DNA of 64,000 nucleotides from Bacillus sp. 123MFChir2. Lineage in GTDB: Bacteria; Bacillota; Bacilli; Bacillales; Bacillaceae_G. This document shows positions 44,916-56,399 of this stretch, in pieces. The DNA lies in contig NZ_KB910924.1 of assembly GCF_000383235.1 (NCBI RefSeq), positions 186,001-250,000 on the forward strand. The letters run 5' to 3'. The stretch's first letter is position 1, and each line of letters begins with the position of its first letter. The notes below the pieces were generated by a model. The model was not told the origin of the DNA and made no database searches. It saw only the letters and a list, made by a program, of their open reading frames with translations. A program made the position numbers and the translations under genes.

Positions 44916-46530
44916 ATAATTTAACAATATGATGTTTTCCATTCCAACGAAAATGCTGTTCCATAACCCGCTCTACAAAATCAAGTCCATAGTCGTTTAA
45001 ATAATAACAAATATTCCATATCCGTTCTTGCGGCGTACCTAATGGCTGTATTGAGTGTTCAATTCTTCGGAATTTATTAAGCTGTACTTCATGCTTTCTC
45101 TCTAAATCAGCTTGAAGTGTCCTCTCTAACAATTCAAGTTGTTGCATAATTTTCAGCTCATTTTTCTTGGCAAAATCTCGAAGACCCGGACTCACTTTTT
45201 GAACAAATTGCTGTAAAGATGTGTGTATTGCTCCAATTTGCTCCGATGCATTCATAAATTGACTATCCATCGGCTCCTCAACTTGCATAGATAACCAATT
45301 TTCTCGTAATGCAGCAATACCTTTACGGAACAATTCGCTCTCTTGGATCTGTAAATCCCGTAAATCAGTTTCAATATCACGAGCTAAATAACTAATTGTC
45401 AAACGAGGAACGACAGGTGGCATTTGAAAATCCAACGCATGAAATACTTGCTGCAATTCACTCCAGTACGCAATTTCCCCCGGACCGCCAATAAATGCAA
45501 GCGTTGGAAAAATATACTCTTGCATAAGTGGTCTAGTTACAACGTTGTTACTAAATTGTTCAGGATGATTCTCCATATGTTCGATAATCTCCTCGTACGA
45601 AAACGAATACATCCCCTCTTTACAAATAAAGCGTCCCTCTTCTTCCTCTAACAAAAGACGCTCCCCGTTCATTTCCATGAAAATATGAACTACATTCTGT
45701 TTGGTTTCAATAATCGTTTTATACCCTAACTCATGTAATGCACGCTGCTGATTGTTAAGTGCTACTTGCACATTTTTGTAGTGGGCTAGTAGTTCTTTTA
45801 AAAAAGGTACTTCAATATTCCGAAGAACAGGGTGATGAGAATCTACAAGAATTAAACCTGAATGCGCAAATAGCTTTGTAATCAAGTGCGCAAAAAAATC
45901 AACATATGTGCGTGATTGCTGTAAACATTCTTCTACAAATCGGATTACATCCTTTGTATATTTTGTTTCTGGATATGTTTTAAATATTTCTTCGATCCAT
46001 TGTTTGCAATCCTCGATGGAAATCTCCGTTTCAGAAGCACTTGTTTTATTTAGGTGACGTTCATGAAAAATTGTCTTTTTCACTTTTCCATTTTTCGTAA
46101 CGAACGCATGGTTAATTTCATCAATGTCATGATCTTCCCCAGCAATCCAAAAAACTGGAACAACTCGCACTCCAAGCGAAGCCTCTTTTTCCTTTGCAAG
46201 TTGTAAAATAGATATAATTTTATGAATTGTATAAAGAGGACCTGTTAACAATCCAGCTTGTTGCCCCCCTACAACAACGTATGTATCTTCTTCTAACAAA
46301 GCATGAATATTTTGAAGCGTTTTTTCTCCTGCATTTAATTCTTGATTATATTGTAATAAATGTGATACTAATTCTTGTCTTGGATACTGTCTATTTCGCA
46401 AATCTTGTATACGTCTTACAAAACTCTCTTCCGTTATCGGATAATCAAAGCATTCTTGAATGTCTTTTTCATGGTTTAAATAGTCCGCAACAACTCCTTG
46501 AAGCGGGACAGAGATTTCTTTTATCTCCAT
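44914..46530 (-). CDS. bshC: Bacillithiol biosynthesis cysteine-adding enzyme
   Basis: Adds cysteine to GlcN-malate in the last step of bacillithiol synthesis, the main low-molecular thiol of Bacillus. The 538-residue protein shows VVGGQQAGLLTGPLYT, PVFWIAGEDHDIDEI and GGPGEIAYWSEL, together with a C-terminal coiled coil (about 415-480). The ATG at 46530 (MEIKEISVPLQ) has a weak GGAAGA site upstream. In B. subtilis (yllA) it lies before mraZ-rsmH; here mraZ is absent. Confidence 0.95.
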   Translation of the reverse strand: MEIKEISVPLQGVVADYLNHEKDIQECFDYPITEESFVRRIQDLRNRQYPRQELVSHLLQYNQELNAGEKTLQNIHALLEEDTYVVVGGQQAGLLTGPLYTIHKIISILQLAKEKEASLGVRVVPVFWIAGEDHDIDEINHAFVTKNGKVKKTIFHERHLNKTSASETEISIEDCKQWIEEIFKTYPETKYTKDVIRFVEECLQQSRTYVDFFAHLITKLFAHSGLILVDSHHPVLRNIEVPFLKELLAHYKNVQVALNNQQRALHELGYKTIIETKQNVVHIFMEMNGERLLLEEEEGRFICKEGMYSFSYEEIIEHMENHPEQFSNNVVTRPLMQEYIFPTLAFIGGPGEIAYWSELQQVFHALDFQMPPVVPRLTISYLARDIETDLRDLQIQESELFRKGIAALRENWLSMQVEEPMDSQFMNASEQIGAIHTSLQQFVQKVSPGLRDFAKKNELKIMQQLELLERTLQADLERKHEVQLNKFRRIEHSIQPLGTPQERIWNICYYLNDYGLDFVERVMEQHFRWNGKHHIVKL

Positions 46531-46608
46531 ATACTTCTTCCTTTCATCTCCTGATCTCTCACCAACCAAATTGTAGTCAATGTTCGTTATAAAAGCAAAG
46601 AATATCTC

Positions 46609-47490
46609 TTATCTTTCTAATCCTTTTATAGAATAATACAAAAAAGACAGTGTCGGAACTAATTTTTGTTGTTTCTCTGCTTCTTGAATTAAATAACCAA
46701 CAATTGCATCAATTTCTGTTTTTCTATTATTGCGTACATCCGTTAACATAGAAGAAGTGTTGTGACCTGTATTTTCACATACTGTGCATACACGATCCCA
46801 ATGCTCTTTACATTGTAAGTCGCTGACAATTCCCATTACTTCTGAAAACACTTGCTTCATCACTTTGTGAAACGAAGGATTTGTCAATAACTCTCCATTT
46901 TGTACATCCAGCAGCGCAGTTAACGGGTTAATACACGCATTAACAACAAGCTTATTTATCATTGTTTGCTTCCAATCATTTTCAACCGCTATCGGGAATA
47001 AACTCGAAGAAAATGCAGTGAACAGAGGCTCAAATTGCTTTCTTTCTCCATGTATGAATCCAAATTTCGTACTACCTACCCCAGTATGATGAACGATACT
47101 CACATTTTCCTTTTTCGCTCCGTGCTCTACAATTCCTACTGCAACGCTAGCACCTTGAATTTGTTGCAATAAATGAAGGTGTCCCATCCCATTCTGTAAG
47201 AAAACTAGTCGTTTTTCCGCTTGCAAATACGGTAATATCTCTTCTAAATGATATTGCTTTACAGCAACAAATGTATAATCACGTCTTTCATTGTTTATAT
47301 TCTCTAAAGGGCTAACACGAGGAAATACAGTTTCCCTCACACCATTTTGTATACATGTAATCCCGCACTTTTCCAAGCGCTCAGATTGCTCTACCGTTCG
47401 TGTATACAGTGTGACATCCTGCCCATTTTTTTGTAAATAAAACGCAAACAAAAGTCCAATTGCACCTGGCCCAACAATTCCAATCTCCAT
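46609..47490 (-). CDS. panE: 2-dehydropantoate 2-reductase (PanE-like, YlbQ)
   Basis: NADPH-dependent ketopantoate reductase of pantothenate synthesis. The 293-residue protein has the Rossmann start IGIVGPGAIGLLFA and the C-terminal NKLVVNACINPLTALL with the active-site lysine and conserved Asn. The ATG at 47490 gives MEIGIVGPGA and lies 11 bases after GGAGG. ApbA/PanE proteins include paralogues, so pathway use is probable rather than proven. Confidence 0.85.
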   Translation of the reverse strand: MEIGIVGPGAIGLLFAFYLQKNGQDVTLYTRTVEQSERLEKCGITCIQNGVRETVFPRVSPLENINNERRDYTFVAVKQYHLEEILPYLQAEKRLVFLQNGMGHLHLLQQIQGASVAVGIVEHGAKKENVSIVHHTGVGSTKFGFIHGERKQFEPLFTAFSSSLFPIAVENDWKQTMINKLVVNACINPLTALLDVQNGELLTNPSFHKVMKQVFSEVMGIVSDLQCKEHWDRVCTVCENTGHNTSSMLTDVRNNRKTEIDAIVGYLIQEAEKQQKLVPTLSFLYYSIKGLER

Positions 47491-47690
47491 CTTTAAAAAG
47501 CCCTCCATTTTTATCACGCTATACATCAAAATTTAAAAGATACATTACGAATAACTTTCTACAAAAAAACAATTGTTAAAAAATTTCCACTAATAAAAAA
47601 GAATTTCTACTAACGAAAGCTTTACTTTATAGTTTATAAAATTAGTTTAGCAAACTTCTAAAAAAAATATCGAAAGAATAATCTCTTTTC

Positions 47691-47719
47691 TTCATAAAAA
47701 TTTAAAAATGCGTTATAAT
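47691..47719 (+). promoter_or_regulatory. Possible sigma-A promoter of ylbP
   Basis: TTCATA (47691-47696) and TATAAT (47714-47719), 17 bp apart, about 58 bp before the ylbP start. The -35 box matches only four of six consensus bases. Confidence 0.45.
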
Positions 47720-47776
47720 ATTATTGTAAATATTTATACTTTTCTTTATTTTACAACAAGAAAAGGATGTGGTTCT

Positions 47777-48247
47777 ATGCATTTTCCGAAAGTTGAGCGC
47801 TTGCTCATCAATTATAAAACGTTAGAAGAGTTTAAAAAATTCAAAGGATGCGGTGCTGAAGAATTATCTATGCTGGAGGATTTACAAGCAAATATCATCG
47901 AAAACGATAGCGAATCTCCTTTTTATGGAGTTTATTATGGTGGTTCTCTTGTCGCACGTATGAGCTTGTATACGAAACAACAATCCAGTATCAATTTGTT
48001 TTCCGGCCCTTATGTAGAACTTTTTAAACTTGAAGTGTTACCAACATTCCAAAAACAAGGATTCGGTAAGATGCTTGTCAATTATGCAAAACAATTACAT
48101 CTTCCTATCAAAACGATTGCCCGTGTCCATTCTGCTGATTTTTGGGAGAGATTACACTTCGAAAAAGTAGCCATTGATGATGGTGATTTCTACGTTTGGT
48201 ATCCAAACGTAAATATGAATGCGGTTACAAAAAATGAATCTGCTTAA
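47777..48247 (+). CDS. ylbP: GNAT-family N-acetyltransferase YlbP
   Basis: 156 residues of the GNAT fold, with LEVLPTFQKQGFGKMLVNYAK as the acetyl-CoA motif A (about 98-118). RLLINYKTLEEFKKF at the N-terminus matches B. subtilis YlbP. Substrate unknown. The ATG at 47777 follows AAAGGATG; the frame is open from 47708 but that part overlaps the likely promoter. Confidence 0.88.
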   Translation: MHFPKVERLLINYKTLEEFKKFKGCGAEELSMLEDLQANIIENDSESPFYGVYYGGSLVARMSLYTKQQSSINLFSGPYVELFKLEVLPTFQKQGFGKMLVNYAKQLHLPIKTIARVHSADFWERLHFEKVAIDDGDFYVWYPNVNMNAVTKNESA

Positions 48248-48284
48248 AAATAAAAACAGCTGCGTGACAGCTGTTTTTATTTTG
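48246..48284. terminator. Bidirectional terminator between ylbP and ylbO
   Basis: Perfect stem AAAATAAAAACAGCTG / CAGCTGTTTTTATTTT with a 5-base loop, serving two convergent genes. Confidence 0.85.
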
Positions 48285-48798
48285 ATGTTTTTTCAAGTAT
48301 TCCTTTTTCTCGTTTTCTCTCTCTCTCAGAAGGCTCTAATACCATCGAGTTTCTTTTCCGGTCAATATAATCGAATAAGGTACGGTATTCTTCTTCATAC
48401 AAAGACAATTGCTGCAAAAGCCCTTCTTTTTCCTTTTGCAATGCCTCAATTTTTTTATATAATTCCATTTTTTCTTCTTCTTTTTTATAGCTTTGCAAAA
48501 AGACAATTACATCTTCTAACGTTATTGAAAAAGAGTTCACTTTCTCCTTCTTTTGTTCTTGCACTTCATAATTTTCAGCTTTCCGTATTTGCTTCGCTTC
48601 TTCAATGCGTTCTTTATATTGTTTACGCACATAAGAATTCCAGCGAAATCCACAAGCAGCAGGTGTCCGCGATAAATGTCTCCCTACTTCTTTGAAGGCA
48701 GAAAGCTGCGTTCCTCCTTCGCGAATATGCCGGAGCACTACTTCTGCCAGAAGTAAATCTTCGTCATCAGTCCATGCATCTTGTCTTGTTGTTGCCAT
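48277..48798 (-). CDS. ylbO: RsfA-family transcription factor (YlbO)
   Basis: 173 residues with an N-terminal Myb/SANT-like DNA-binding domain (about 5-60, [21 protein letters not shown]...[15 protein letters not shown]). A long coiled coil (about 85-150) and a basic tail follow. Relatives include RsfA, a regulator of sigma-F genes. The ATG at 48798 follows GGAGG. Role in sporulation is inferred from the family. Confidence 0.82.
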   Translation of the reverse strand: MATTRQDAWTDDEDLLLAEVVLRHIREGGTQLSAFKEVGRHLSRTPAACGFRWNSYVRKQYKERIEEAKQIRKAENYEVQEQKKEKVNSFSITLEDVIVFLQSYKKEEEKMELYKKIEALQKEKEGLLQQLSLYEEEYRTLFDYIDRKRNSMVLEPSERERKREKGILEKTSK

Positions 48799-48881
48799 TT
48801 CTCTAGTCCTCCTTATGCATTTTTTATTAAACATATGCAGTTACTAGAAAAGATAGAAGAATAACATGTAAAGAAAAGCAA

Positions 48882-48921
48882 AAAAATAAACGCAGGAGGT
48901 TTCCCTCCTGCGTTTATTTTT
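48882..48921. terminator. Terminator of rpmF
   Basis: 18-bp perfect stem AAAAATAAACGCAGGAGG and its complement with a 4-base loop, after the rpmF stop. Confidence 0.85.
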
Positions 48922-48925
48922 GCAA

Positions 48926-49099
48926 TTACTTGCTGATTACTTCTTTACCTTTGTAAGTACCGCATGCTTTACATACACGGTGAGCTAATTTTGCTTCACC
49001 ACAGCTTGGGCACTCTACCATACCAGGTACTGATAATTTGAAATGCGTGCGACGCTTTCTTTTTACTGTTTTAGAAGTTCTTCTAAAAGGTACTGCCAT
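48926..49099 (-). CDS. rpmF: 50S ribosomal protein L32
   Basis: 57 residues beginning [19 protein letters not shown] and carrying a zinc ribbon with CPSC and CKAC. The ATG at 49099 follows GGAGGTG. All four cysteines are present, so this is the zinc-binding form. Downstream of ylbN, the usual yceD-rpmF pair. Confidence 0.97.
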
Positions 49100-49160
49100 T
49101 CTTCCCACCTCCTTAAAAGAGAGAGTTATTTTCATATGAAAGCTCGAACTGGTCTTCTGA

Positions 49161-49661
49161 TTATTTGTCAAAAAACTTCGCAAGTCCTGCTAATCTTGGA
49201 TCAACAGGCTTTTCTTCGCTTTTTTCCGAAATCACTTGCCAGTCTCGACCTTGCATCGGTGTTCCTTCTGAAACATCCTCACTGAAAATTTGCATTGGAA
49301 TCTCCAATAGTATATTTTCCTTAATTACAGGGAGTAAGTCAAGTACTTCTCCTTCTAAGTAATGAAAATCTGCTTCAGTTTCATAATCTTCTTTCGAAAC
49401 TAAGAACACCTCAGTTGTTTCAATGTCAAATGGTAATGTTACATCTACTAACGTTCTAGAACATGGTAATACCATGCTTCCTGTTATATGTAGATGGAAC
49501 GTAAATTTGTTAGAGCCAAAATCAACTCTACCTGTTACATGAACAGGAGTGACGTCTCGAACATCCGTCTCAACATTTTTCAGCTCAGTTACATCTACCA
49601 TCTCATCTAACGTTAGTCCTTTATGTCGATATTTGTTCAATTGATGGATGGACCATTTCAT
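49161..49661 (-). CDS. ylbN: YceD/DUF177 family protein YlbN
   Basis: 166 residues of DUF177, with [23 protein letters not shown] containing the conserved Cys and the C-terminal [13 protein letters not shown]. YceD-type proteins are linked to 23S rRNA accumulation and are almost always encoded beside rpmF. The gene is divergent from tmcAL. Confidence 0.92.
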
Positions 49662-49814
49662 ATCATATCACCTCAAGGCAACAAACAAAATTATAGCTAG
49701 CCATTGTATATTTGTCAATATTTTTTCTTTACACTATAATGAAGTCATTATAGGAAATAATATATAGATTATCATGTTTTTGAAAAAGATGCTACACTGA
49801 AAGGAGAGATTATT

Positions 49815-51056
49815 ATAAAAGCTAGCGGCATTGTTGTTGAATATAATCCATTTCACAATGGTCATGCTTATCATGTGCAACAAACCAAAAAGTTAACAAA
49901 TGCGGATATCATCATTGCTGTTATGAGTGGACCCTTCTTACAGCGCGGAGAACCGGCTCTCGTTTCAAAATGGGCACGAACACAAATGGCCTTAGCAAAT
50001 GGTGTAGACATTGTCGTCGAACTTCCATATGCTTTCGCAACGCAAAAAGCTGAAACATTTGCAGACGGTGCCATTTCAATATTAGATGCTCTTCGTGTCT
50101 CTGAAGTTTGCTTTGGGAGTGAAAGTGGTAATATCGAACATTTTTACAATACAGTTACTTTGCGTCAAGCTGAGCAGGTCGCATTCCATTCCCTCGTACA
50201 ACAATACTTAAAAACAGGAATGAGTTATGCGAAAGCAACTTCTGAGGCATTTTCATCCTTACAAAAAAACATAGCTACTATTGACATTTCAGAGCCTAAT
50301 AATATTTTAGGAATGCATTACATAGAAGCAATTATCAAACAAAAAAGTTTAATGAAAGCAAGTACAATTATGCGTTTCGCTTCGCACTATCATGACGAAA
50401 CATTTCAAGATGAACGAATTGCCAGTGCAACAAGCATTCGCAAACAATTATTTAATGATCCAAAAAATTTTTCAGCAATTATTCCCTTTATTCCAAAAGC
50501 GACAAAACTACTTTTAGAGCAATATATACATTCCTATCGCCTATTACATAATTGGGAGCATTATTTTCACTTACTAAAATATAAACTCCTAACAATGTCA
50601 CCATTGCAATTACAAAATATATACGAAGTAGAGGAAGGGTTGGAACATCGGATTTTATCTTCTATCCAAGAAGCAACTTCATTCACAAAATTTATGGAAA
50701 CATTAAAAACAAAGCGTTACACATGGACACGATTACAGCGCATTTGTACACACATTTTAACCAATACAACAAAAGAAGAGATACACAAAGCCCATGTAGA
50801 ACAACACGCACAATTTATTCGTTTACTCGGCATGTCCCAAAAAGGACAATCGTATATATCAGCAATGAAAAAGCAAATAACACTTCCATTGCTTTCTCAT
50901 ACAAAAGTGTTACAGCATCCTCTTCTAGATATAGACCGAAGAGCAAGCGCTGTTTATTTTTCTATTTTACAAGGAACCCTTTGTGGTGAAATGATAAAGC
51001 GTGATATAACGCAGCACCCCATTCGATATGACGAAGCGCAACATACATTTTTATAA
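49815..51056 (+). CDS. tmcAL: tRNA(Met) cytidine acetate ligase TmcAL, non-AUG start
   Basis: Forms N4-acetylcytidine at the wobble position of elongator tRNA-Met from acetate and ATP. The protein begins with the nucleotidyltransferase core [16 protein letters not shown] (HNGH motif), then [25 protein letters not shown] ends at 49806, followed in frame by ATT (49809), ATT (49812) and ATA (49815). The family Met aligns with ATA at 49815, giving 413 residues versus 415 in B. subtilis. The first GTG (49875) would remove HNGH and has no ribosome-binding site, so I place the start at the AUU/AUA cluster. Confidence 0.85.
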   Translation: MKASGIVVEYNPFHNGHAYHVQQTKKLTNADIIIAVMSGPFLQRGEPALVSKWARTQMALANGVDIVVELPYAFATQKAETFADGAISILDALRVSEVCFGSESGNIEHFYNTVTLRQAEQVAFHSLVQQYLKTGMSYAKATSEAFSSLQKNIATIDISEPNNILGMHYIEAIIKQKSLMKASTIMRFASHYHDETFQDERIASATSIRKQLFNDPKNFSAIIPFIPKATKLLLEQYIHSYRLLHNWEHYFHLLKYKLLTMSPLQLQNIYEVEEGLEHRILSSIQEATSFTKFMETLKTKRYTWTRLQRICTHILTNTTKEEIHKAHVEQHAQFIRLLGMSQKGQSYISAMKKQITLPLLSHTKVLQHPLLDIDRRASAVYFSILQGTLCGEMIKRDITQHPIRYDEAQHTFL

Positions 51057-51117
51057 AGTAAATCTCCCAGCTTTCCTTATTTTATCTTTCGCTGTCTAAA
51101 AAATAGTATGATAAAAA

Positions 51118-51142
51118 AATCCTCTCTTAAACGAGAGGATTT
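51118..51142. terminator. Bidirectional terminator between tmcAL and ylbL
   Basis: 10-bp stem AAATCCTCTC / GAGAGGATTT between convergent genes, touching the ylbL stop. Confidence 0.75.
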
Positions 51143-52166
51143 ACTTTTTCACTGACATTTTATCCAAATGCGTTAGGGCATCATCTAACGTATTTACAGG
51201 TATAATTTTCATTTTGGTCTTTATATCTTTAGCTGTTTTCACTGCCTCTTTATAATTTGAATTCTCTTTTCCATTCTCATTTGGAGCAAAGAATACTTCT
51301 GCACCAGCATTATGAGCTGCAACTACTTTTTGAGAAATACCTCCAATTGGACCAACTTCTCCTTTTTCATTTATCGTTCCAGTTCCAGCTATTTCGTGAC
51401 CTTTCGTTATGTCTTCTTTCACAAGCTGATTATAAATTTCTAACGTAAACATAAGACCAGCAGAGGGTCCTCCAATCTTATGCGCATCAATTTTCACATT
51501 AGGATTTACTGTAAGCTTCTTATCTGTAATAATAGAAACCCCAATACCAGCGCGGCTTTTATCTTCCGGAATTGGCTTCAATACAAGTTTGTCTTCCTTT
51601 TCTTTATTTTCACGGACATATTTAACGCTTACTTCATCATTTTGTTTTTTTGTTTTCATATAGGCAATAAACTGCTCTGCCGTTTGCAATGATTGACCAT
51701 CAACAGCAAGAATACGATCCCCAAGCTTTAATTTTTCAGCAGCTGGCATATCATCTGCAATACCAACAACAAGAACACCTTGATTTTCAAACGTAACAGA
51801 GGCATTTGCTCGTTTATATGCATTATAAATAGCCGCATCTTGTGACTCTTTCATTGCATATACTTGGCGAAATTGATACTCTTCATCACTTTCACCTTTT
51901 CTTAAAATTTCTTCCTTCTTAAAAATTTCGTCATATTTGTTAAATTTAGCAGAAAGATAATTCACAACATTCGCTCGCCCCATCGAAACTGTAACAAGCA
52001 TAAAATCCCCTTTCTCTTTATTCCCTCCTTCAACTTTTACATACGGCTCTAATTTCTCAGCCATGCCTGGCTTTGTAATATAGTATGGTAAAGGGACAAA
52101 CACGATTAATATTGCAATAATTACTCCAATTAGTAGTGCATATAAATACCGAAACTTTTTAAACAT
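51141..52166 (-). CDS. ylbL: SepM-like PDZ/Lon-type membrane protease YlbL
   Basis: 341 residues: one N-terminal membrane span (about 9-29), a PDZ domain (about 115-200, VGIADDMPAAEKLKLGDRILAVDG) and a C-terminal Lon-like domain. The Ser-Lys dyad is in GGPSAGL (Ser) and GGISQK (Lys). Streptococcal SepM processes a competence peptide; B. subtilis YlbL is tied to checkpoint recovery by degrading YneA. ATG at 52166 after AAGGAG; overlaps ylbK by 8 bp. Confidence 0.92.
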   Translation of the reverse strand: MFKKFRYLYALLIGVIIAILIVFVPLPYYITKPGMAEKLEPYVKVEGGNKEKGDFMLVTVSMGRANVVNYLSAKFNKYDEIFKKEEILRKGESDEEYQFRQVYAMKESQDAAIYNAYKRANASVTFENQGVLVVGIADDMPAAEKLKLGDRILAVDGQSLQTAEQFIAYMKTKKQNDEVSVKYVRENKEKEDKLVLKPIPEDKSRAGIGVSIITDKKLTVNPNVKIDAHKIGGPSAGLMFTLEIYNQLVKEDITKGHEIAGTGTINEKGEVGPIGGISQKVVAAHNAGAEVFFAPNENGKENSNYKEAVKTAKDIKTKMKIIPVNTLDDALTHLDKMSVKK

Positions 52167-52950
52167 CTTTTTTCTCCTTCCACTGCTCAATCAATGTGTA
52201 AATTGTTTGAATGTGTTGCTTAGCTTCTTCTTCACCGACACGAATAATATCTTCTATATTCGTAAAGGCCCTCGAACTAAATTGTTCTACAGCTGGATGC
52301 ATCATAAGATCTGATGCAATTTGTCTATTAACTACAAGCTCATGTTGCATAATTTCGATACTTTGCATAATGACATCATAAATGGATGCAACTTCTCCAT
52401 TGACCTTAATAGGAGATACATCAACAGCAATCACAATATCAGCCCCTAACGTTCTTACTACGGATACTGGAATACGATCAATTACCCCTCCATCCACGAG
52501 TAGTCTTCCATTTATTTTCTCTGGAACAAATATGCCAGGCACAGAAATACTTGCCCTAACAGCATCTGCAATAGAACCTTTTGTAAAGACAACCTTTTCA
52601 CCATTTAGAATATCAGTTGCTACAACCGCTGTTGGAATATCTAGCTCTTCTAATTTTTTATTATATGTAAACATTTTAATCATATCTTTTACACGTTTTC
52701 CAGTAATAAATCCCATTTTAGGTACAGTAAAGTCCAAATAGTACTTCCGCTTAAATACTGTTGCTAAACGATACAAACGGTCCACATTACATCCTGCTGC
52801 ATAAAACGTACCTATTAGTGCCCCCATACTACTCCCTGCAATCATATGAATAGGTACACCAGCTTCTCGCAGCACTTTAATAACACCAACATGTGCAAAT
52901 CCTTTCGCACCACCTGACCCAAGCGCTAATCCAATTTTCGGTTCTTTCAT
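52159..52950 (-). CDS. ylbK: Patatin-like phospholipase family protein YlbK
   Basis: 263 residues with the oxyanion loop GSGGAKGFAHVG, the nucleophile GSSMG (GxSxG) and the DGG catalytic aspartate. No signal peptide is seen, so it is probably cytoplasmic. The ATG at 52950 follows GAGGGTG; a TTG at 52965 overlaps that site. Substrate unknown. Confidence 0.9.
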   Translation of the reverse strand: MKEPKIGLALGSGGAKGFAHVGVIKVLREAGVPIHMIAGSSMGALIGTFYAAGCNVDRLYRLATVFKRKYYLDFTVPKMGFITGKRVKDMIKMFTYNKKLEELDIPTAVVATDILNGEKVVFTKGSIADAVRASISVPGIFVPEKINGRLLVDGGVIDRIPVSVVRTLGADIVIAVDVSPIKVNGEVASIYDVIMQSIEIMQHELVVNRQIASDLMMHPAVEQFSSRAFTNIEDIIRVGEEEAKQHIQTIYTLIEQWKEKKDV

Positions 52951-52994
52951 CTTCTTCACCCTCAAAAATTTTTCACTCTCTTTTTATACTTATG

Positions 52995-53024
52995 GTCTAA
53001 TTTCACTATGTATCCTCGTATACT
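52995..53024 (+). promoter_or_regulatory. Possible sigma-E promoter of ylbJ
   Basis: GTCTAATT (52995-53002) and CGTATACT (53017-53024) are 14 bp apart and resemble sigma-E -35/-10 elements. ylbJ is a mother-cell gene in B. subtilis. Similarity to consensus is modest. Confidence 0.35.
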
Positions 53025-53057
53025 GAAATGAACATTTGGGACAAAGGGGGATATTAA

Positions 53058-55336
<2,279 letters not shown>

Positions 55337-55362
55337 AATTTTTCACTACCTTTATCTCTTTC

Positions 55363-55557
55363 TATATCAATCCAAATAAAAAAACGACATAAAACCATCC
55401 TTATTAGGCGGGCGAGAGCATCTGGCTATGCATAGAAGCGGTCAGAGCCTTTTTTCTGCCACATGCGAAGTTCAAACAAAGGAAAAAAGCAAGTGCATGC
55501 TCCTTTTTTCTGCATAACAGCAATCTATATGTCGAAAAATCAAAATGGATTCATATA
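55363..55557 (-). repeat. bcr1-like repeat, copy 6 (reverse)
   Basis: Ends TATATCAATCCAAAT and TGGATTCATATA form imperfect terminal repeats. The core has GGCGAGAGCATCTGGC, ATGCATAGAAGCGGTCAG and CTGCCACATGCGAAG. An R2 copy follows 35 bp later. Confidence 0.75.
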
Positions 55558-55592
55558 ACAAATGTTCATATAAATCATTCTTATGTAAGCTC

Positions 55593-55651
55593 AACTTTAT
55601 CCTGCTATTCGTGGGCAGTAATACCTCTACTGATGAAAGTTTCACTTTATG
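55593..55651 (-). repeat. R2 dispersed repeat
   Basis: Contains CTGCTATTCGTGGGCAGTAA and ACTGATGAAAGTTTCACTTT; reverse complement of the 24005-24063 copy with about three quarters of bases alike by eye. Confidence 0.65.
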
Positions 55652-55739
55652 TATATTCACCTTTTTTATCCTATCATAAAACATACGAAAGAAAAATAAA
55701 AAGGAAAAGAGAAAATTTAATTTTATAATGTATATCTTT

Positions 55740-55910
55740 ATACAGTTTGGAGATAAATAAATATAACAACATCACCTTCGATGTTGTTGCCAACCGCGGA
55801 GAAGACTTACGTTTCCCCATAAGTTCTTCCTCCGGTTTCTCCTCTCCCTTTGCCTTCTTGCTAGTCATGCTAGTATAAGAAGGGCCCTGCTTCGGCAGGG
55901 TTTTTTCTTT
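55740..55910 (+). ncRNA. Candidate structured RNA or leader
   Basis: Hairpin 1 is AACAACATC / GATGTTGTT (55765-55788). A longer bulged stem follows (55793-55836, ACC.GGAG.AAGA.CTTA pairing with its complement), then a C/U-rich unpaired tract with CTCCTCTCCC. It ends in a strong terminator CCCTGC-TTCG-GCAGGG plus T6 (55885-55906). No + strand reading frame fits. It could be a small RNA, or an attenuator-type leader of the gene at 55968, which starts 62 bp after the T run. No clear promoter. Confidence 0.45.
55885..55906 (+). terminator. Strong intrinsic terminator upstream of the 55968 gene
   Basis: GC-rich 6-bp stem with UUCG tetraloop followed by six T; directional for + strand transcription although no + strand gene lies upstream within 5 kb except across rsmD. 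Confidence 0.85.
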
Positions 55911-55967
55911 GTCTCCTTTTCATTTTGAAAATGAAATGATACAGTAAAAGAAAGAGGAGGAAAAGAC

Positions 55968-56357
55968 ATGATTCAACGTTTTATTGAACTAGGAGAAGGA
56001 TACTCCGATTTATACGAATTACTTGAAATTGCAAAAGCAAACAAACACCGGGTATCGCATATGCTACAATTTAATACTTCGAAAAACGACAAAGCTGTAT
56101 GCTCTCTCGTCGTTGTTCTTCACCCCACGACAGTAGGCGCTTTCCAACCTTTATACATATGTCGAGAAGGGATCCCTGTATTAACAGATAAAAAAAGCAA
56201 ACGAATGACTTTATTTGAAGAAACCGCCGAACAAATCGGAAAAAAAATAGTTTCTTTTACTGTAAAACCATCTACTGTATTTCCAGAAAATGAACTATAT
56301 TTTAATCATCTCATCGGTATTTTACGAATGAATCATTTTATTCCACCGATGCAATAA
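55968..56357 (+). CDS. Conserved hypothetical protein
   Basis: 129 residues, soluble, starting MIQRFIELGEGYSDLYEL, with no domain I can name with confidence (possibly DUF7147). AGAGGAGG lies before the ATG. Mixed alpha/beta composition, ending LRMNHFIPP. It lies between rsmD and ylbG on the opposite strand to both. A 19-base palindrome (55918-55936) is located just upstream and may be an operator. Confidence 0.7.
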   Translation: MIQRFIELGEGYSDLYELLEIAKANKHRVSHMLQFNTSKNDKAVCSLVVVLHPTTVGAFQPLYICREGIPVLTDKKSKRMTLFEETAEQIGKKIVSFTVKPSTVFPENELYFNHLIGILRMNHFIPPMQ

Positions 56358-56371
56358 GATGAAGAATACAA

Positions 56372-56399
56372 AAAACCCCACCAAATTTGGTGGGGTTTT
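56372..56399. terminator. Bidirectional terminator before ylbG end
   Basis: 11-bp perfect stem AAAACCCCACC / GGTGGGGTTTT between convergent genes. Confidence 0.85.

Noticed and set aside
55674-55868. 64-codon - strand frame with a Lys/Glu-rich N-terminus
   Set aside because: No ribosome-binding site, it is antisense to the C/U-rich tract and hairpins, and the second half is AT-rich noise.
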